This document shows positions 1 through 8,823 of a stretch of 13,005 bases of DNA, piece by piece. Made by a program: the position numbers and the translations under genes. The stretch spans positions 51,878-64,882 of the forward strand of contig WELB01000345.1 in NCBI GenBank assembly GCA_009602725.1. Direction: 5' to 3'. The notes beneath the pieces were generated by a model, which had not been told where the DNA came from, did no database searches, and worked only from the letters and a program-made list of their open reading frames with translations. This DNA is from Spirogloea muscicola (taxonomy: Eukaryota; Streptophyta; Zygnematophyceae; Spirogloeales; Spirogloeaceae). The first letter of the stretch is position 1. Every line of letters begins with the position of its first letter.

Positions 1-3000
1 AGCGGCGGCAGCGGCGGCGCCGGCGGCAAGCGGACGCCGAGGCCGCGGCAGATTGTGGTGGCTCACGGCCTGCCGCCAGGGATGCCGCTGTCGACGGCGA
101 GTGGCACAGGCGGCGAGTTGCCGTCAGCAGTGCCAGAACCTCGGGTCGTGGGCAATGCAGCGGCGCCCCTGGCCACGCCGAGGGTGGCCACCTTCGCTGC
201 CGCCGTGGCCGGCACCGGGCCGGCGACTGCGCCACTGGCGGCCATCACTGCTTCCGCGGTCCTGAGCGGCAGAAGAAGCGATCCCAGTGTGCCAGCGGCA
301 CCCGAGCCGCTTCTGCGGTGGCCAGCCAGCCCGCCGCCGCCTGGCGGCAGTGGCGGCGCGAGCAGCCCGGTGCCGACCGGCGGCAGGCGGCCGTCGCGTA
401 CCAGCAGCAACGGTGCCGCCACCACCACGCCGCCGCTGAGCCCGATGACGACCGTCGGCAGCGGGAGCACCGGCGAGTGGTACAGCCCCAGCCTGGGCCC
501 CACCGCCGACTTCCAGCTCGGGGGCAGCCTCGACGTCGATGAAGCGGGCAGCTCGCCATTCAACGGCCAGGAGCGCAGTGGCGGTGGCAGCTACTGCAGT
601 GGCATGCTGCGTACGGCCAGCATCTACCTCGACGCGGAGTCGGGCGACGAGGACGTGCCGCCGGCTTGGCTGGGGGCGATGGCGCAGCGGTCGCTGTCTG
701 TCAAAGGCGGCGGCAGCATCGCCCGAGCGACCAGTGTCTACGAGGACGCCCTCGAGCACTTTGCTGCGGGCGGGCCGATGTCACCCGCCAGCGATAGTGG
801 TGGTGGCAGTGGCAGTGGCGGATGCGGTGGCGGTGACGGAGACCCCGAGGCTGCAGCTGCCTTCGAGAGCAATGAGCTGCTGCGAGGGATTGCGTCCAAC
901 ATTCTCGGCTCACTGGACAATGACGTTGCTGAGGCCGGCGTCTCGGCGTCCTTCCTCCGGCAGAGCGGCGGCGGCAGTCGCAGTGGCAGTGGTAGCGGTG
1001 GTGATGACCATGCGGCGCCAATGTCGCCGCTGCCGACAGCGGCGCCTGCAGCGGCACTCAGCTTTGACTTGTGGGAGGACGATGGGGCTCCTGGCGGCAC
1101 ACCGACCGAGCTCCTCCATGCACTGTGGCGCGGCGGCAACGTCGGTGAGGCCGCCGCGGGGCTTCCGCAACCTCCTGCCGTGGCAGGGCCGGCGGCCACG
1201 GGCCGCCAGTCGCGCTTTGCCTTTGCCCGGCGAGTCGAGGCCGAGAACGAGGGGGATCGATCTCCCTTGCAACCGCAAGAGAGCTCGCTCAGGCGCAACC
1301 AGGGTGCGGCAACTGCGGTGGCGGTTGCTGAAGCTGACCTCCAGGCGCTCTTCTCGGGCCCCAGCGGCACCGGCTCTGGGCAGTGGTCCGGCGGAGGGCC
1401 GCCGGCGGGTGACAACGACCGCCTCATGGGTGAGCCTTTCAGTCGCAACGCCCTGGCAGGCTCGCGCCACTCTTGTGCTGCATTTCATCCTTGTGCTTCA
1501 CCGCAGATTTTGTTATCGCTGACAGCTCTAGAGTAGTGGTAGTCCTTAAGGACTGTGGTCTAGATGTCGGGTGTCACTCGAGGCAACGAGCATCTGCAGC
1601 TCTGACTGAGTAGCTGGTCTTGGTGAGTCGTGCCCCTGCTGCTATCAGCTGATGGGGCGAACTGACGGCACAGGATCCGCAGCTACAGTGGCGTGGAAAG
1701 GGACTACACTTCCAGCTGGGAATGCTGCACGCGGAGGCACGCCTCTGCCGCCAGGGTTCACCAACCCTCCTGGTATATGTGACAAGTGACACATTGGGGT
1801 CCTGGTCCTGATTTTGCATTTGACAGATGCTTGAAATGATATGCGCAATGACATGCATACTTAATTCAGTTGCACTCTAGTTGCACTTCAGTTGCACTGT
1901 TGCGATGCAGTACAAGTGAACCTCATGTCTCTAGCCAAAGGAGCTCGACAACCGCATTACGCAGTCCTACTCTCCTGCTTGATTTCCACCCTGCTGCGGT
2001 GGCGATGCTGCTACGGCTGCAGCACCGTGAGAAGCTTGTGCTGGCCTCGCTAATTGGCCAATTCCTGTCCTGCTGTCAGATTTGCAGAGGGTCCACCACT
2101 GGCAGGCCGCGGTGCAGCAGCCCGTCAAAGCTCTTCCAGCGGTGGCGGCTGCAGCAAGTGCCCCGTCAGCCGCGGATGTTGGCTTTGAGGCCGGCTTCTT
2201 CAACGACCCCGCAATCATGGCGGTCGGTCAGGGGCAGTTGCCGGAAGGGCTCCTGGCATGCAGGAACGAGAGCCAGCCTCAGGCGCAGCCCGTGCTGCCG
2301 AGGCACATGTTGGCTTGGAGTCATGGCGGTCCTGGCTTTGCAGGCGCCGACGTCAACGGCAATGGCAGCAGATTGGGCACGGCAGCAGGCGCGCCAGGCA
2401 GCGGCGAAGGCATCCAGACGCCAAACCTGCACCCGCCGCCGGGTTTCGGCGTGCCGAGCCAGGCGCAGGCCGCGCGCGCAGCGCAACCGTCCCCTCTCCT
2501 CGTTCCTTCTGCCGTTTTCGGCGTGGCAGCCAGCCCCCTTGAGGATGCAGCGAGGGGGCTGTCGATGAGCTCGCAAGGGCTTGCCATCCAGAAGGCCCCA
2601 ATGTTATCTCAAGCTCAGACAGTGGCACCACCCAGCACTCACAACAGTGATCAGGTCACCATGGCGACCATGAGCCGGCTTGCGCAGCTGCAGGGGAACC
2701 CCCAGTTCAAGTCGTACCACCCGCCAGGATTTGGCACTGAAGGCAGGCAAGCCTCTTCTCCTAGGCAGCCGCTGGCCGGTGGCAGCGTGTCAGGGCTTTC
2801 CATGGAGCTCCGGTCTACGGCGAGGAGCACCAAGCACCCCGGCCTGGTGAGGGCCGCGAAGAAGGCGGCGGCGGCGGCGTTAGCGACCGCCCAACAGGGC
2901 GGCCACGGCTCCCAGCCTGGTTGTGGATCTCAGCCTCCGAGGTTGCCGGTGGCCGGAAGGGCGCGGCAGAGCCCGTCCAGCAACAACGGCAGGGTGTCTG

Positions 3001-5863
3001 CGCCAAAGGACATCGCAATGTCGGGCCGCCCAGGCGCAGGGGTGTTGCAGGATGTGAAGAGGGCGCTGGTAATGGGAGAGGACAGCAGAGGAGGGAGCGA
3101 GCGAGCTGCTCCTCAAGGCGAGAGCCACGGAGGAGCGAGCGAGGGGGATGCTGCCGGGGTTGGTCACGCCGCCGCTGGCCCAGCGCATGCTCTGCAGGGT
3201 GCTGCGGTGCTGCCTCAGACAGCCGGCCGCGCAGGCAGCGCCACCGACGCAAATGCCTGTGTGGAGGCGGGACCCAGCGATCCTGCCAAGGAGCGGAGGA
3301 GGCTCGTTGTGCAGAAGCCAGGCATCGCTGACCCGCACAGCCAGCTGACTGACCGCAAGGTGCGCACTGGGGTAGCCTTCAAGATTTTCCAACTTATTTA
3401 ATTGTGTTTGATTGCTCCGTCTTGAGCAGGCCAGCCATTAGTTGTTCACGATGTGTGCAGCTGGTAATTGGAAGTGCCTGTTTACTCCGTGCGCAGAGAT
3501 TGCCGCGCAAGAAGGACAGGAAGCACAGCGCAGACGAGGATGTGGAGCGACTTGGGATGACAGGTGGTAGCGACTTACAGGCGCCTAGCAACGCCCATGG
3601 CACGCTTGAGCGGCATGGACAAGCACATCTGAAAGACCAGGAGGATGGAGAAGAGGGCCACGCTCCAAGGTCTGCCAATGGGCTCGCAACCGGGAACAGG
3701 GGAGCGCAGAGTCCGTGGAAGGAGGCACTGATCACGTTCAGCGCGAACCCCAAACTTGGCAAGGACGACGAGGGCGGAGCGGCGGAGAGGGCTGCCAATG
3801 CAGAGGCTTCGCAGAGGGCCAAGGCCGGTGACGATGCCGTTGGGCTGCCATTGAGCGACCAACGGAGTGCCGGGACTCTGCCAGGGCCCGGCTCAAAGAG
3901 CAAGGGAAGGCAGGACGAGGACGGCTGCAGGACGGCTGGTGGTGGCAAGCCCGTGAAGGCGCCGAGCCAGGGCAAGGAGTTGCCTACCAATGACGTGCCG
4001 CAAGTTGCCAGTGCTTCAGTGAGGGATGTCGCACAGGTCTTTGCGGAGCCTGCAGATACGAATGGTCTTAGGGGCGAGACCCATGTCAGGTCGCAGAGTC
4101 CGGAGGGGACTGGTGAGACCACCAACGAAGGCAACTCAGTGCAGAGCAGGCAGGCGAACCAGGAGGGTGCTGCGAACGGCCTCCTCCTGGAGCAGGGCGT
4201 GCGAGACGGGCTCAGCCTGAGCACGCTGCTCAAGCAGCACCTGGAGCACGTATGACACTCACCCTTGACTTGACCTTGTCTCCTCACAATCAAGCTGGTA
4301 GAAGGAATCTCTCGACGCTTTGCTGCTACAGAAGCACCTGGTTCTCCTGGAAAGGGGTTTGCAGTTGCCTGCAGGAGAGCTGCATGGCTTCGGCCCGAAA
4401 CCAAGCTTTTGGAAACGGTTCATTGAGTCAAGGTCTGGGGTTCAGGCCAAAGGTACACGAGATTTGAAGGTCCTAAGGCCGACCTGGTCGGCAGTATATT
4501 GCATATCTCCCCATGTTCCGTGCTTAGCCTTTTAAGGTCTTCGAGGTTGTTCTGACGGTCTGATATGGTGTTGTCTGCAGGAGTTGCAAAACCTGCAATA
4601 TGACGGTAGGAGCAAGAGAACCAAAAATGAATCTGGGGGCCTTGTCGCAGGTTTCGCATTACCTGCTGCCGCTGCCCAAGCAGCGGCGCGGGCGTTTCAG
4701 ATGGCTGCCGACATGGCCGTTGCGGATGGCCTTCGGGACCGCATTGCAAGCATTGGCCTCATGGCCATGTCCACCATCAAGGACGCTGACGGCGCCGACC
4801 TACATAAGGTCCTAGATGCTGCCACGACGGCGGAGCATGCAATGGCAGGTGAACGATGCTACATAAAGCCTAGATGCATCTCATTGTGATTCAGTCCAGT
4901 GAGGTGCTCATGTGCTCTGGAGGCTGCATAGGAGCTAGTTTTTCGACTTAGCACTTTGGGCACGGTAGAATGGGACTAGCCAGCATAGAAGCTGCGGCTA
5001 ACTAATCAGCATAGAAGCTGCGGCTTCCAGTGGCTGAAGATCAATCTGCAGCGTGCTCTCAGTAGCGACAGGACCTTAGTTGCACTCCTTGCTTAACAGC
5101 TTCTCTGATAATTTTCCGCCCAGGATGTTGTTGAATTGCGTCACGCGTCCATGCATGTTGTACTGATCATGCATAATAACGTGTTGATACAGTGGACACA
5201 GCAATCGAGGAGCAGTATGAGCAGGAGAAGGGACGACAAGTGCTTGATGTGATTGCAAGGGAGGATGAGTACATGACCTTCAGCCCGGGCCTCAGCCAGG
5301 TCAGGCTTTAGAGATTTCTGCAGAGTTGGTGGACTCTCATACAAACTCTCGCAGTTAATTTGCTGCTTGCTTGCCAGCACGTAAGGAGGGCTCTCGTATT
5401 CATCCTGATCACATGACAATTTATATTGGAGCTTGCTCTGCAACGTACAATGCATGTGAAGCATGTTCACGTGGGTTCTAGACACTTTCAGGTAGAGCGC
5501 CTGGAGCACGAGGTGGCCAGTGCACGGGAGGTGGAGCGTGTGTTGGAAGGGCGGCTCATGGCTGTACGCTCCACTAATGAACATGCTCACAACGAAATGG
5601 CTGACAACGGCCATAATTGTGTGCACGTTTTCTTCAAAGTGATTGACAAGCACTTTGACAGCATACTTTCATCAGAGTTCTACTTTTTGTCGCACAATTG
5701 CCCTGATCCAGATATTCCATGGCTGACTGGGCATATTGGCGTCCTTGTGCAGGCAAAGCAGCGGATTGATCACGACGATGCACTGCTGAAGGGCATTGCG
5801 TCCAGTGCCCCCTTACAGCAGATCCTGACTGGGTCTCTGTCTAGGAATGGGCCTGAGCTATGA
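1..5863 (+). CDS. CNOT4: CNOT4/NOT4-like CCR4-NOT subunit, 3' part, 8 exons
   Basis: Partial at the 5' end: the frame is open from base 1. Proposed exons are 1-1429, 2080-3359, 3497-4249, 4332-4493 (or 4469), 4581-4848, 5193-5299, 5492-5563 and 5753-5863. All have GT-AG borders and matching phases, giving about 1,393 residues. Plant NOT4 landmarks recalled from the family occur in order: SFDLWEDD (residues 354-361), SRFAFAR (404-410), DPAIMAVGQGQLP (from 519, compare plant DPAILAVGKGRLP), HPPPGFG (594) and HPPGFG (690). NOT4 is a RING E3 ubiquitin ligase of the CCR4-NOT complex, acting in mRNA decay and translation quality control. Its RING, RRM and CCCH half must lie upstream. Residues 1-360 are rich in Gly, Ser, Ala and Pro and look disordered. 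From about residue 700 the sequence is charged and unlike plant NOT4, and residues 1,300-1,370 look coiled-coil. The donor of exon 4 is ambiguous, and exons 3-8 could belong to a separate gene. Confidence 0.72.
1430..2079 (+). other. Intron in the NOT4-like gene (650 nt)
   Basis: The donor is ATGG|GTGAGC and the acceptor CTGCTGTCAG, with a CTAAT branch-like sequence about 25 nt upstream. Phase 1 on both sides splits a GAT codon, giving ...RLM-D-LQRVHHWQ. An alternative acceptor at 2087 would break the frame. The intron carries three 11-bp tandem units at 1868-1900 and no convincing extra exon. Confidence 0.65.
1868..1900 (+). repeat. Three tandem 11-bp units (AGTTGCACTNN)
   Basis: AGTTGCACT recurs at 1868, 1879 and 1890 with exact 11-bp spacing, inside the 650-nt intron. 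The last two bases of each unit vary. One isolated AGTTGCACTCC occurs again near 5078 in another intron of the same gene. Confidence 0.8.
4849..5192 (+). other. Intron in the NOT4-like gene (344 nt)
   Basis: The donor GCAG|GTGAAC and the acceptor GTTGATACAG give a phase-1 junction (G+TG = Val) that joins ...AEHAMA to VDTAIEEQYEQE. The intron contains a 19-bp direct duplication at 4981-5025. Confidence 0.65.
4981..5025 (+). repeat. 19-bp sequence duplicated at a 26-bp period
   Basis: CAGCATAGAAGCTGCGGCT occurs at 4981-4999 and again, without mismatch, at 5007-5025. It is wholly intronic, and each unit contains a short partly palindromic core around AGCTGCGGCT. Confidence 0.9.
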
Positions 5864-5881
5864 TGTACAAATACATCATGG
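5858..5881 (+). promoter_or_regulatory. Stem-loop overlapping the NOT4-like stop codon
   Basis: ATGATGTA (5860-5867) and TACATCAT (5872-5879) are perfect reverse complements around a CAAA loop. One G-U and one C-G pair can extend the stem to 10 bp. The TGA stop (5861-5863) lies inside the 5' arm. The structure is seen directly; a role in termination, readthrough or mRNA stability is only inferred. Confidence 0.5.
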
Positions 5882-6620
5882 AGGTTGTCATTGCAGTTGC
5901 TTGCAGTAGGACTCGGATGCTCTGTTGAGAGGAGTCTTTGCCATTGCTGGCCGTGAGGCTGACTGGCAGGTCCATTTCAGACTTCTGGGCCTTGCTCGTT
6001 CTTCAATGAGCTGCTTGACAGATGGCACCAACTCACCACAAGGCCACTGTCTTGGGCTTGGAGACCAGCAACTTGTTGAGCCTGGTCGTGGAAGTCTGAG
6101 TGGTGGTGTTGTTCCTTCAGTGCTTGCGTGTGGCTATGGTTAGATGTCCTTTGAACTTTCAGCTCGCAGCACTTCGGCTGGCATGCCGAGGCGTGTCCAG
6201 AGCTAACCCGGATGAGCTTGACAGCGGAATACATTGACGTGAGAGAGGGATAGGTATTTCTGCCTGAGATAAGGAATGATATTTGTGAACCACACAAGCG
6301 AAACAGGTGGACCAAGAAGTTGTATAACCATCACCACAGTTACAGTAAAGACCGAATGCAACGGCCGAAAGCCAGAACTTGTCAGCAACAAACAGGGGTT
6401 GAGATTACAGGCTCTTCCCTGTGCCTTGACAATCTGGCCACCAGCCAGTGAGATTACCATGGTATCAAAAGTAGCTAGTGTTGCGACCTTTGCTCTGCCT
6501 GCAGGTATCAAAGCCCTGTAAAGCTTCCTGCAGAGCCAGCTCATCTGGGGTGGTAATGCCCGAGCTGTAAGCAGCATTCAGCTGCAGCGATGGTGTATTG
6601 TCTTGTTCGGCCAGAGGTCA
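5864..6620. other. Convergent intergenic / 3' UTR region
   Basis: This stretch lies between the stop of the NOT4-like gene and the stop of TRAPPC2, which point toward each other. ORFs of 70-125 codons occur on both strands but show no family motif. Algal-type polyadenylation words TGTAA occur on the minus strand at 6405-6409 and 6340-6344 (for TRAPPC2), and on the plus strand at 6517-6521 and 6566-6570 (far from the NOT4-like stop). A short exon-like piece at 5910-5969 is discussed in the findings. Confidence 0.5.
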
Positions 6621-8234
6621 TTACAGATGCTTCTTTGCCAGAGCACGGACGCGTGTGTCGAAGAAAGGCGAAGAAATCCTTGTGCCGGGCACATAGAGCG
6701 GGTTGAGCAGGATCTGCAGACAGGTAGGAAGTGTGAGCACACCCTGCCAATGAAGTGTTCCACCTTTGATAATGTACTCTAGAACTGCAACTTGTGATGC
6801 CGTTTGACTACATATGCCGAAGCAACCGGAAAGCTGGCCTTGTGGCTGCGTAGTGTGCTTCAAGTAGCAGGCAAGAGTAATCAATTAGTAATGACAGCTA
6901 GTGGCCAAGCGGCAGAGGCTAGTATGGCGTGGCAGATGCAGATACAGGGTGCTGTGGTGCTCAGAATAAGGTGCTGCGGCTCTGCAGCACTGGGGAAGAG
7001 CTGGCACTGGGCTGCCAACCTTGATGTAGAGCTCATGGACCTCCTGGAAGAAGCTCTTGATGCCGTCCTCGTTGCGCGTGTCATGCAGCAGCATCATTCG
7101 CGTGTGTGGAGGAGCCACTTGCGCGGTCAAGGTCGTCCCAAATCGACATCATTAGCTGGCCTATGGTGATGCCTTGGTAAGTAGAGCTCGACAGCGTAAG
7201 TTGCAGAATCACATGGTATCGCTTGACCTTTCAGATAGTGGAATTTGTGCAGGCTCATGAGGATTGGATTGAAAGTCAGCATCTCATTGTACATAGACGT
7301 CTGCACTGGATAGTCAGCTTAGGCTGAGCAGGCACTGCCCCTTGTTTGCTCAGCGGGGCCAGTAGTGATACTCTGCGCTGCAATCTTAGGACGAGCGTGC
7401 ATTGCCCCTTGATTCTTCAGCAGGGCCAGTGTTGATACTCTGCGCTGCAATTACACTCTCAAAAGTAGCAGCCTTCCTGCAAACCTAACCCCTAAATCTC
7501 AGAAACCTAAGCTTAAGCCCGAATCCTTGAGCCCCGGGAGCAGGTATGGAAGGATATGACCGGCGGTCACGTAGGTGGAGACGAGGAGGTCATTGAACTT
7601 GTCCACGACCTTGAGGTACCTGCACCCGGCAGGCGCGAGCCAAGCCGCCCCATTGAGTGGACGGGCGGTCAGCCGGCGCAGAAATTGAACTTGGGTCCGG
7701 ACGGCAGCAGCGACTTGTGGGCTCTCGGTTACGACTTAGCAGAGTCCTGTGTTTCTTGACTAACAGTGGCTAACCCCCGTTTCTGTGCCACTTTCCCCTC
7801 ATTCGGGCCAGTGTGGGCCGGCCCGTACAGTGCGCCGGTGGCCCAGACGGCGTCCTGGACGACGTCCAGCGCGGCGTGCAGGATGAACTGGTGCAGGTGC
7901 GCGGCCTCGCTCTTCTGCGCCACCGCGGCTGCGCTAATGAGCTCAGCATAATGTTGCCAAAGTGGAAATATGGGCTCAAGACAAGCTTAACATCATGAAC
8001 TGGAAGTTAGACATATCCAGCTCCTGTGACAGAAGGTGTAGGTTCTGTGACGGAAGGGTTTAGGGATTAGGATAGGGTTTAGAATCTGGGGTTTAAGGGT
8101 TTGCACTTAGGTATCAGTTAAACAGGGCTTGGCGTGGGTTTGGGCTTCCGCACCTTGGGAGCGCTGCCGAGCTCCGACTCGTAGATGGGGCTGTCGCCGC
8201 GCCCCACGATCACGAAGCTGGCCGTGCTCGCCAT
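6621..8234 (-). CDS. TRAPPC2: TRAPPC2 (sedlin/Trs20), TRAPP complex subunit, 5 exons
   Basis: Exons, in minus-strand order, are 8234-8154, 7914-7829, 7619-7558, 7105-7020 and 6713-6621. They give 135 residues, against about 140 in human sedlin. TRAPPC2 is a small longin-fold adaptor of the TRAPP complexes, which tether ER-to-Golgi vesicles and activate Rab1-type GTPases. Family landmarks run throughout: FVIVGRGDSPIY (residues 7-18), HLHQFILHAALDVV (33-46), YLKVVDKFNDLLVSTYVTAG (57-76), MLLHDTRNEDGIKSFF, ELYIK, NPLYVP and the C-terminal KKHL. The ATG at 8234 lies in GGCC-ATGG context and aligns with the family N-terminus. All junction phases agree. Intron 3 is unusual (candidate U12-type AT-AC). 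A TGTAA word overlaps the stop codon. The identification is secure; only the exact intron 3 borders are open. Confidence 0.94.
7326..7459. repeat. 67-bp tandem duplication in TRAPPC2 intron 3
   Basis: Two diverged copies lie head to tail, at about 7326-7392 and 7393-7459. Shared landmarks TGCCCCTT (7336 and 7403) and GATACTCTGCGCTGCAAT (7367 and 7434) are both exactly 67 bp apart. Confidence 0.85.
7480..7520. repeat. Degenerate telomere-like CCCTAAA motifs (intron 3)
   Basis: AAACCTAACCCCTAAAT and AAACCTAAGCTTAAGCCC resemble degenerate plant/algal telomere units (CCCTAAA) on the plus strand. They are intronic in TRAPPC2 and not a perfect array. Confidence 0.55.
8055..8104. repeat. Degenerate telomere-like TTTAGGG motifs (intron 1)
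   Basis: AGGGTTTAGGGATTAGG, AGGGTTTAG and GGGGTTTAAGGGTTT form an interrupted TTTAGGG-like tract in TRAPPC2 intron 1. On the coding strand it reads as AAACCCTAA-type telo-boxes, close downstream of the start codon. The orientation is opposite to the tract at 7480-7520. Confidence 0.6.
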
Positions 8235-8440
8235 GGCCGCCGCCGCCGCCGCCGGGGTCACCGCCTAGTGCTCGCCGGGCTCGCCGCGGCGCCGCCGACG
8301 GCCGCCATCGACGCCAGCCCCGGCTGCTTCGGCGGCGAGCCCCTCCGCCGGCGCGGCCCTCGCCGCTCTCCTCTCCGGCGACGCCCGCCAGCTGCCCGCG
8401 CCGCACATGCCGACGGCGGCGGAGCTGCAGCCCCCGGGGA
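8235..8440. promoter_or_regulatory. GC-rich TRAPPC2 5' flank with GCC repeat
   Basis: This GC-rich, CpG-dense segment lies directly upstream of the TRAPPC2 ATG. It begins with six CCG/GCC units (about 8236-8255) that abut the start codon. Open frames exist on both strands. One plus-strand frame contains ALAALLSGDARQLPAPHM (about 8359-8412), which could be a decayed coding fragment. The simplest reading is promoter plus 5' UTR. Confidence 0.4.
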
Positions 8441-8521
8441 AAGAGAAAGTGGCTTTCCCAACGGAAGAAGAAGTGGCTTTCCCAATGGGAGGCAAGGGCT
8501 GTGAGAAGCAGCCCGAAAAGA
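8441..8521 (-). mobile_element. Dispersed retroelement-like repeat, copy A
   Basis: It carries the shared core that reads, on the plus strand, CCCAATGGGAGGCAAGGGC followed by TGTGAGAAG and CAGCCCGAAAAG. The shared-end motif AAGTGGCTTTCCCAA appears twice in tandem (8448 and 8472). An 8-bp repeat AGAAAGTG flanks it (8444 and 8519), but this overlaps element sequence and is not counted as a target duplication. It lies about 210 bp upstream of the TRAPPC2 start. Confidence 0.65.
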
Positions 8522-8598
8522 AAGTGCTCGAGAAGCACTTGACGAGGTTCCAAGTCGCCAGACTAACGGTGGGAGGCGCTCTCAGCGTCTCCGGCGCC

Positions 8599-8607
8599 CA
8601 TCTAAAG
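8599..8607. repeat. Target-site duplication of copy B, left
   Basis: CATCTAAAG, identical to 8752-8760 on the other side of copy B. Confidence 0.7.
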
Positions 8608-8751
8608 AGAAGAAGTGTCACTCCCAATGGGGGCAAGGGCTGCGAAAAGCCAGCCCAAAAAGAATTCGCAAAGGTTCAGAGGGGCCTAAGAGCGGTGAGC
8701 AGCTACAAAGGGGCCTGAGGATGCTATGGTAAAACAGGGGGGAGGATGGAT
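8608..8751 (-). mobile_element. Dispersed retroelement-like repeat, copy B (144 bp)
   Basis: It is bounded by perfect 9-bp direct repeats CATCTAAAG (8599-8607 and 8752-8760), a likely target-site duplication. The interior is nearly identical to the reverse complement of copy F over about 140 bp. Read on the plus strand, it also translates as GGKGCEKPAQKEFAKVQRG, a frame shared with copy F. The frame is probably incidental, as no known domain is visible. Confidence 0.8.
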
Positions 8752-8760
8752 CATCTAAAG
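8752..8760. repeat. Target-site duplication of copy B, right
   Basis: CATCTAAAG, identical to 8599-8607. Confidence 0.7.
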
Positions 8761-8823
8761 GGCAACTCAACCAAGTGCTGTGGAGGTCTGCGCTACGAGT
8801 AATGAAGAAGAAAGGGCTCGCCC

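Larger units (their letters stand above)
7106..7557 (-). other. TRAPPC2 intron 3, candidate U12-type AT-AC intron
   Basis: On the minus strand the intron starts ATATCCTTCC (from 7557), close to the minor-spliceosome donor consensus ATATCCTTT. Near the 3' end is GACCTTGAC, matching 7 of 9 positions of the TTCCTTRAC branch consensus. The intron ends in AC (7107-7106), 21 nt after the branch adenosine. This join gives VTAG-H-TRMMLLHD, the sedlin-family peptide. A GT-AG alternative (donor at 7560, acceptor AAG ending 7118) also keeps frame but replaces the conserved Gly with Val-Ala-Pro-Pro. Confidence 0.72.

Noticed and set aside
539-1522. Long Arg-rich ORF overlapping the first exon in another frame, with several minus-strand ORFs
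   Set aside because: GC-rich shadow frames of the NOT4-like exon. Only the frame open from base 1 carries the ordered NOT4 motifs.
6203-6577. 124-codon minus-strand ORF downstream of TRAPPC2
   Set aside because: No motif or homologue recognised, no splice support, and located in the expected TRAPPC2 3' flank.
7118-7560. GT-AG version of TRAPPC2 intron 3
   Set aside because: It keeps frame but removes the conserved Gly of VTAG and inserts Val-Ala-Pro-Pro. The donor GTCATA is weak and the acceptor lies only about 9 nt from the branch-like A. Kept as the alternative to test, not the preferred model.
8107-8553. 148-codon minus-strand ORF over the TRAPPC2 5' end
   Set aside because: It is out of frame with the sedlin peptide. 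The true first exon (8234-8154) is only 27 codons in another frame.
8407-8718. Plus-strand gene ending GGKGCEKPAQKEFAKVQRG, shared with 12696-12998 on the minus strand
   Set aside because: The shared peptide comes entirely from the dispersed repeat, and the rest of the two ORFs is unrelated.
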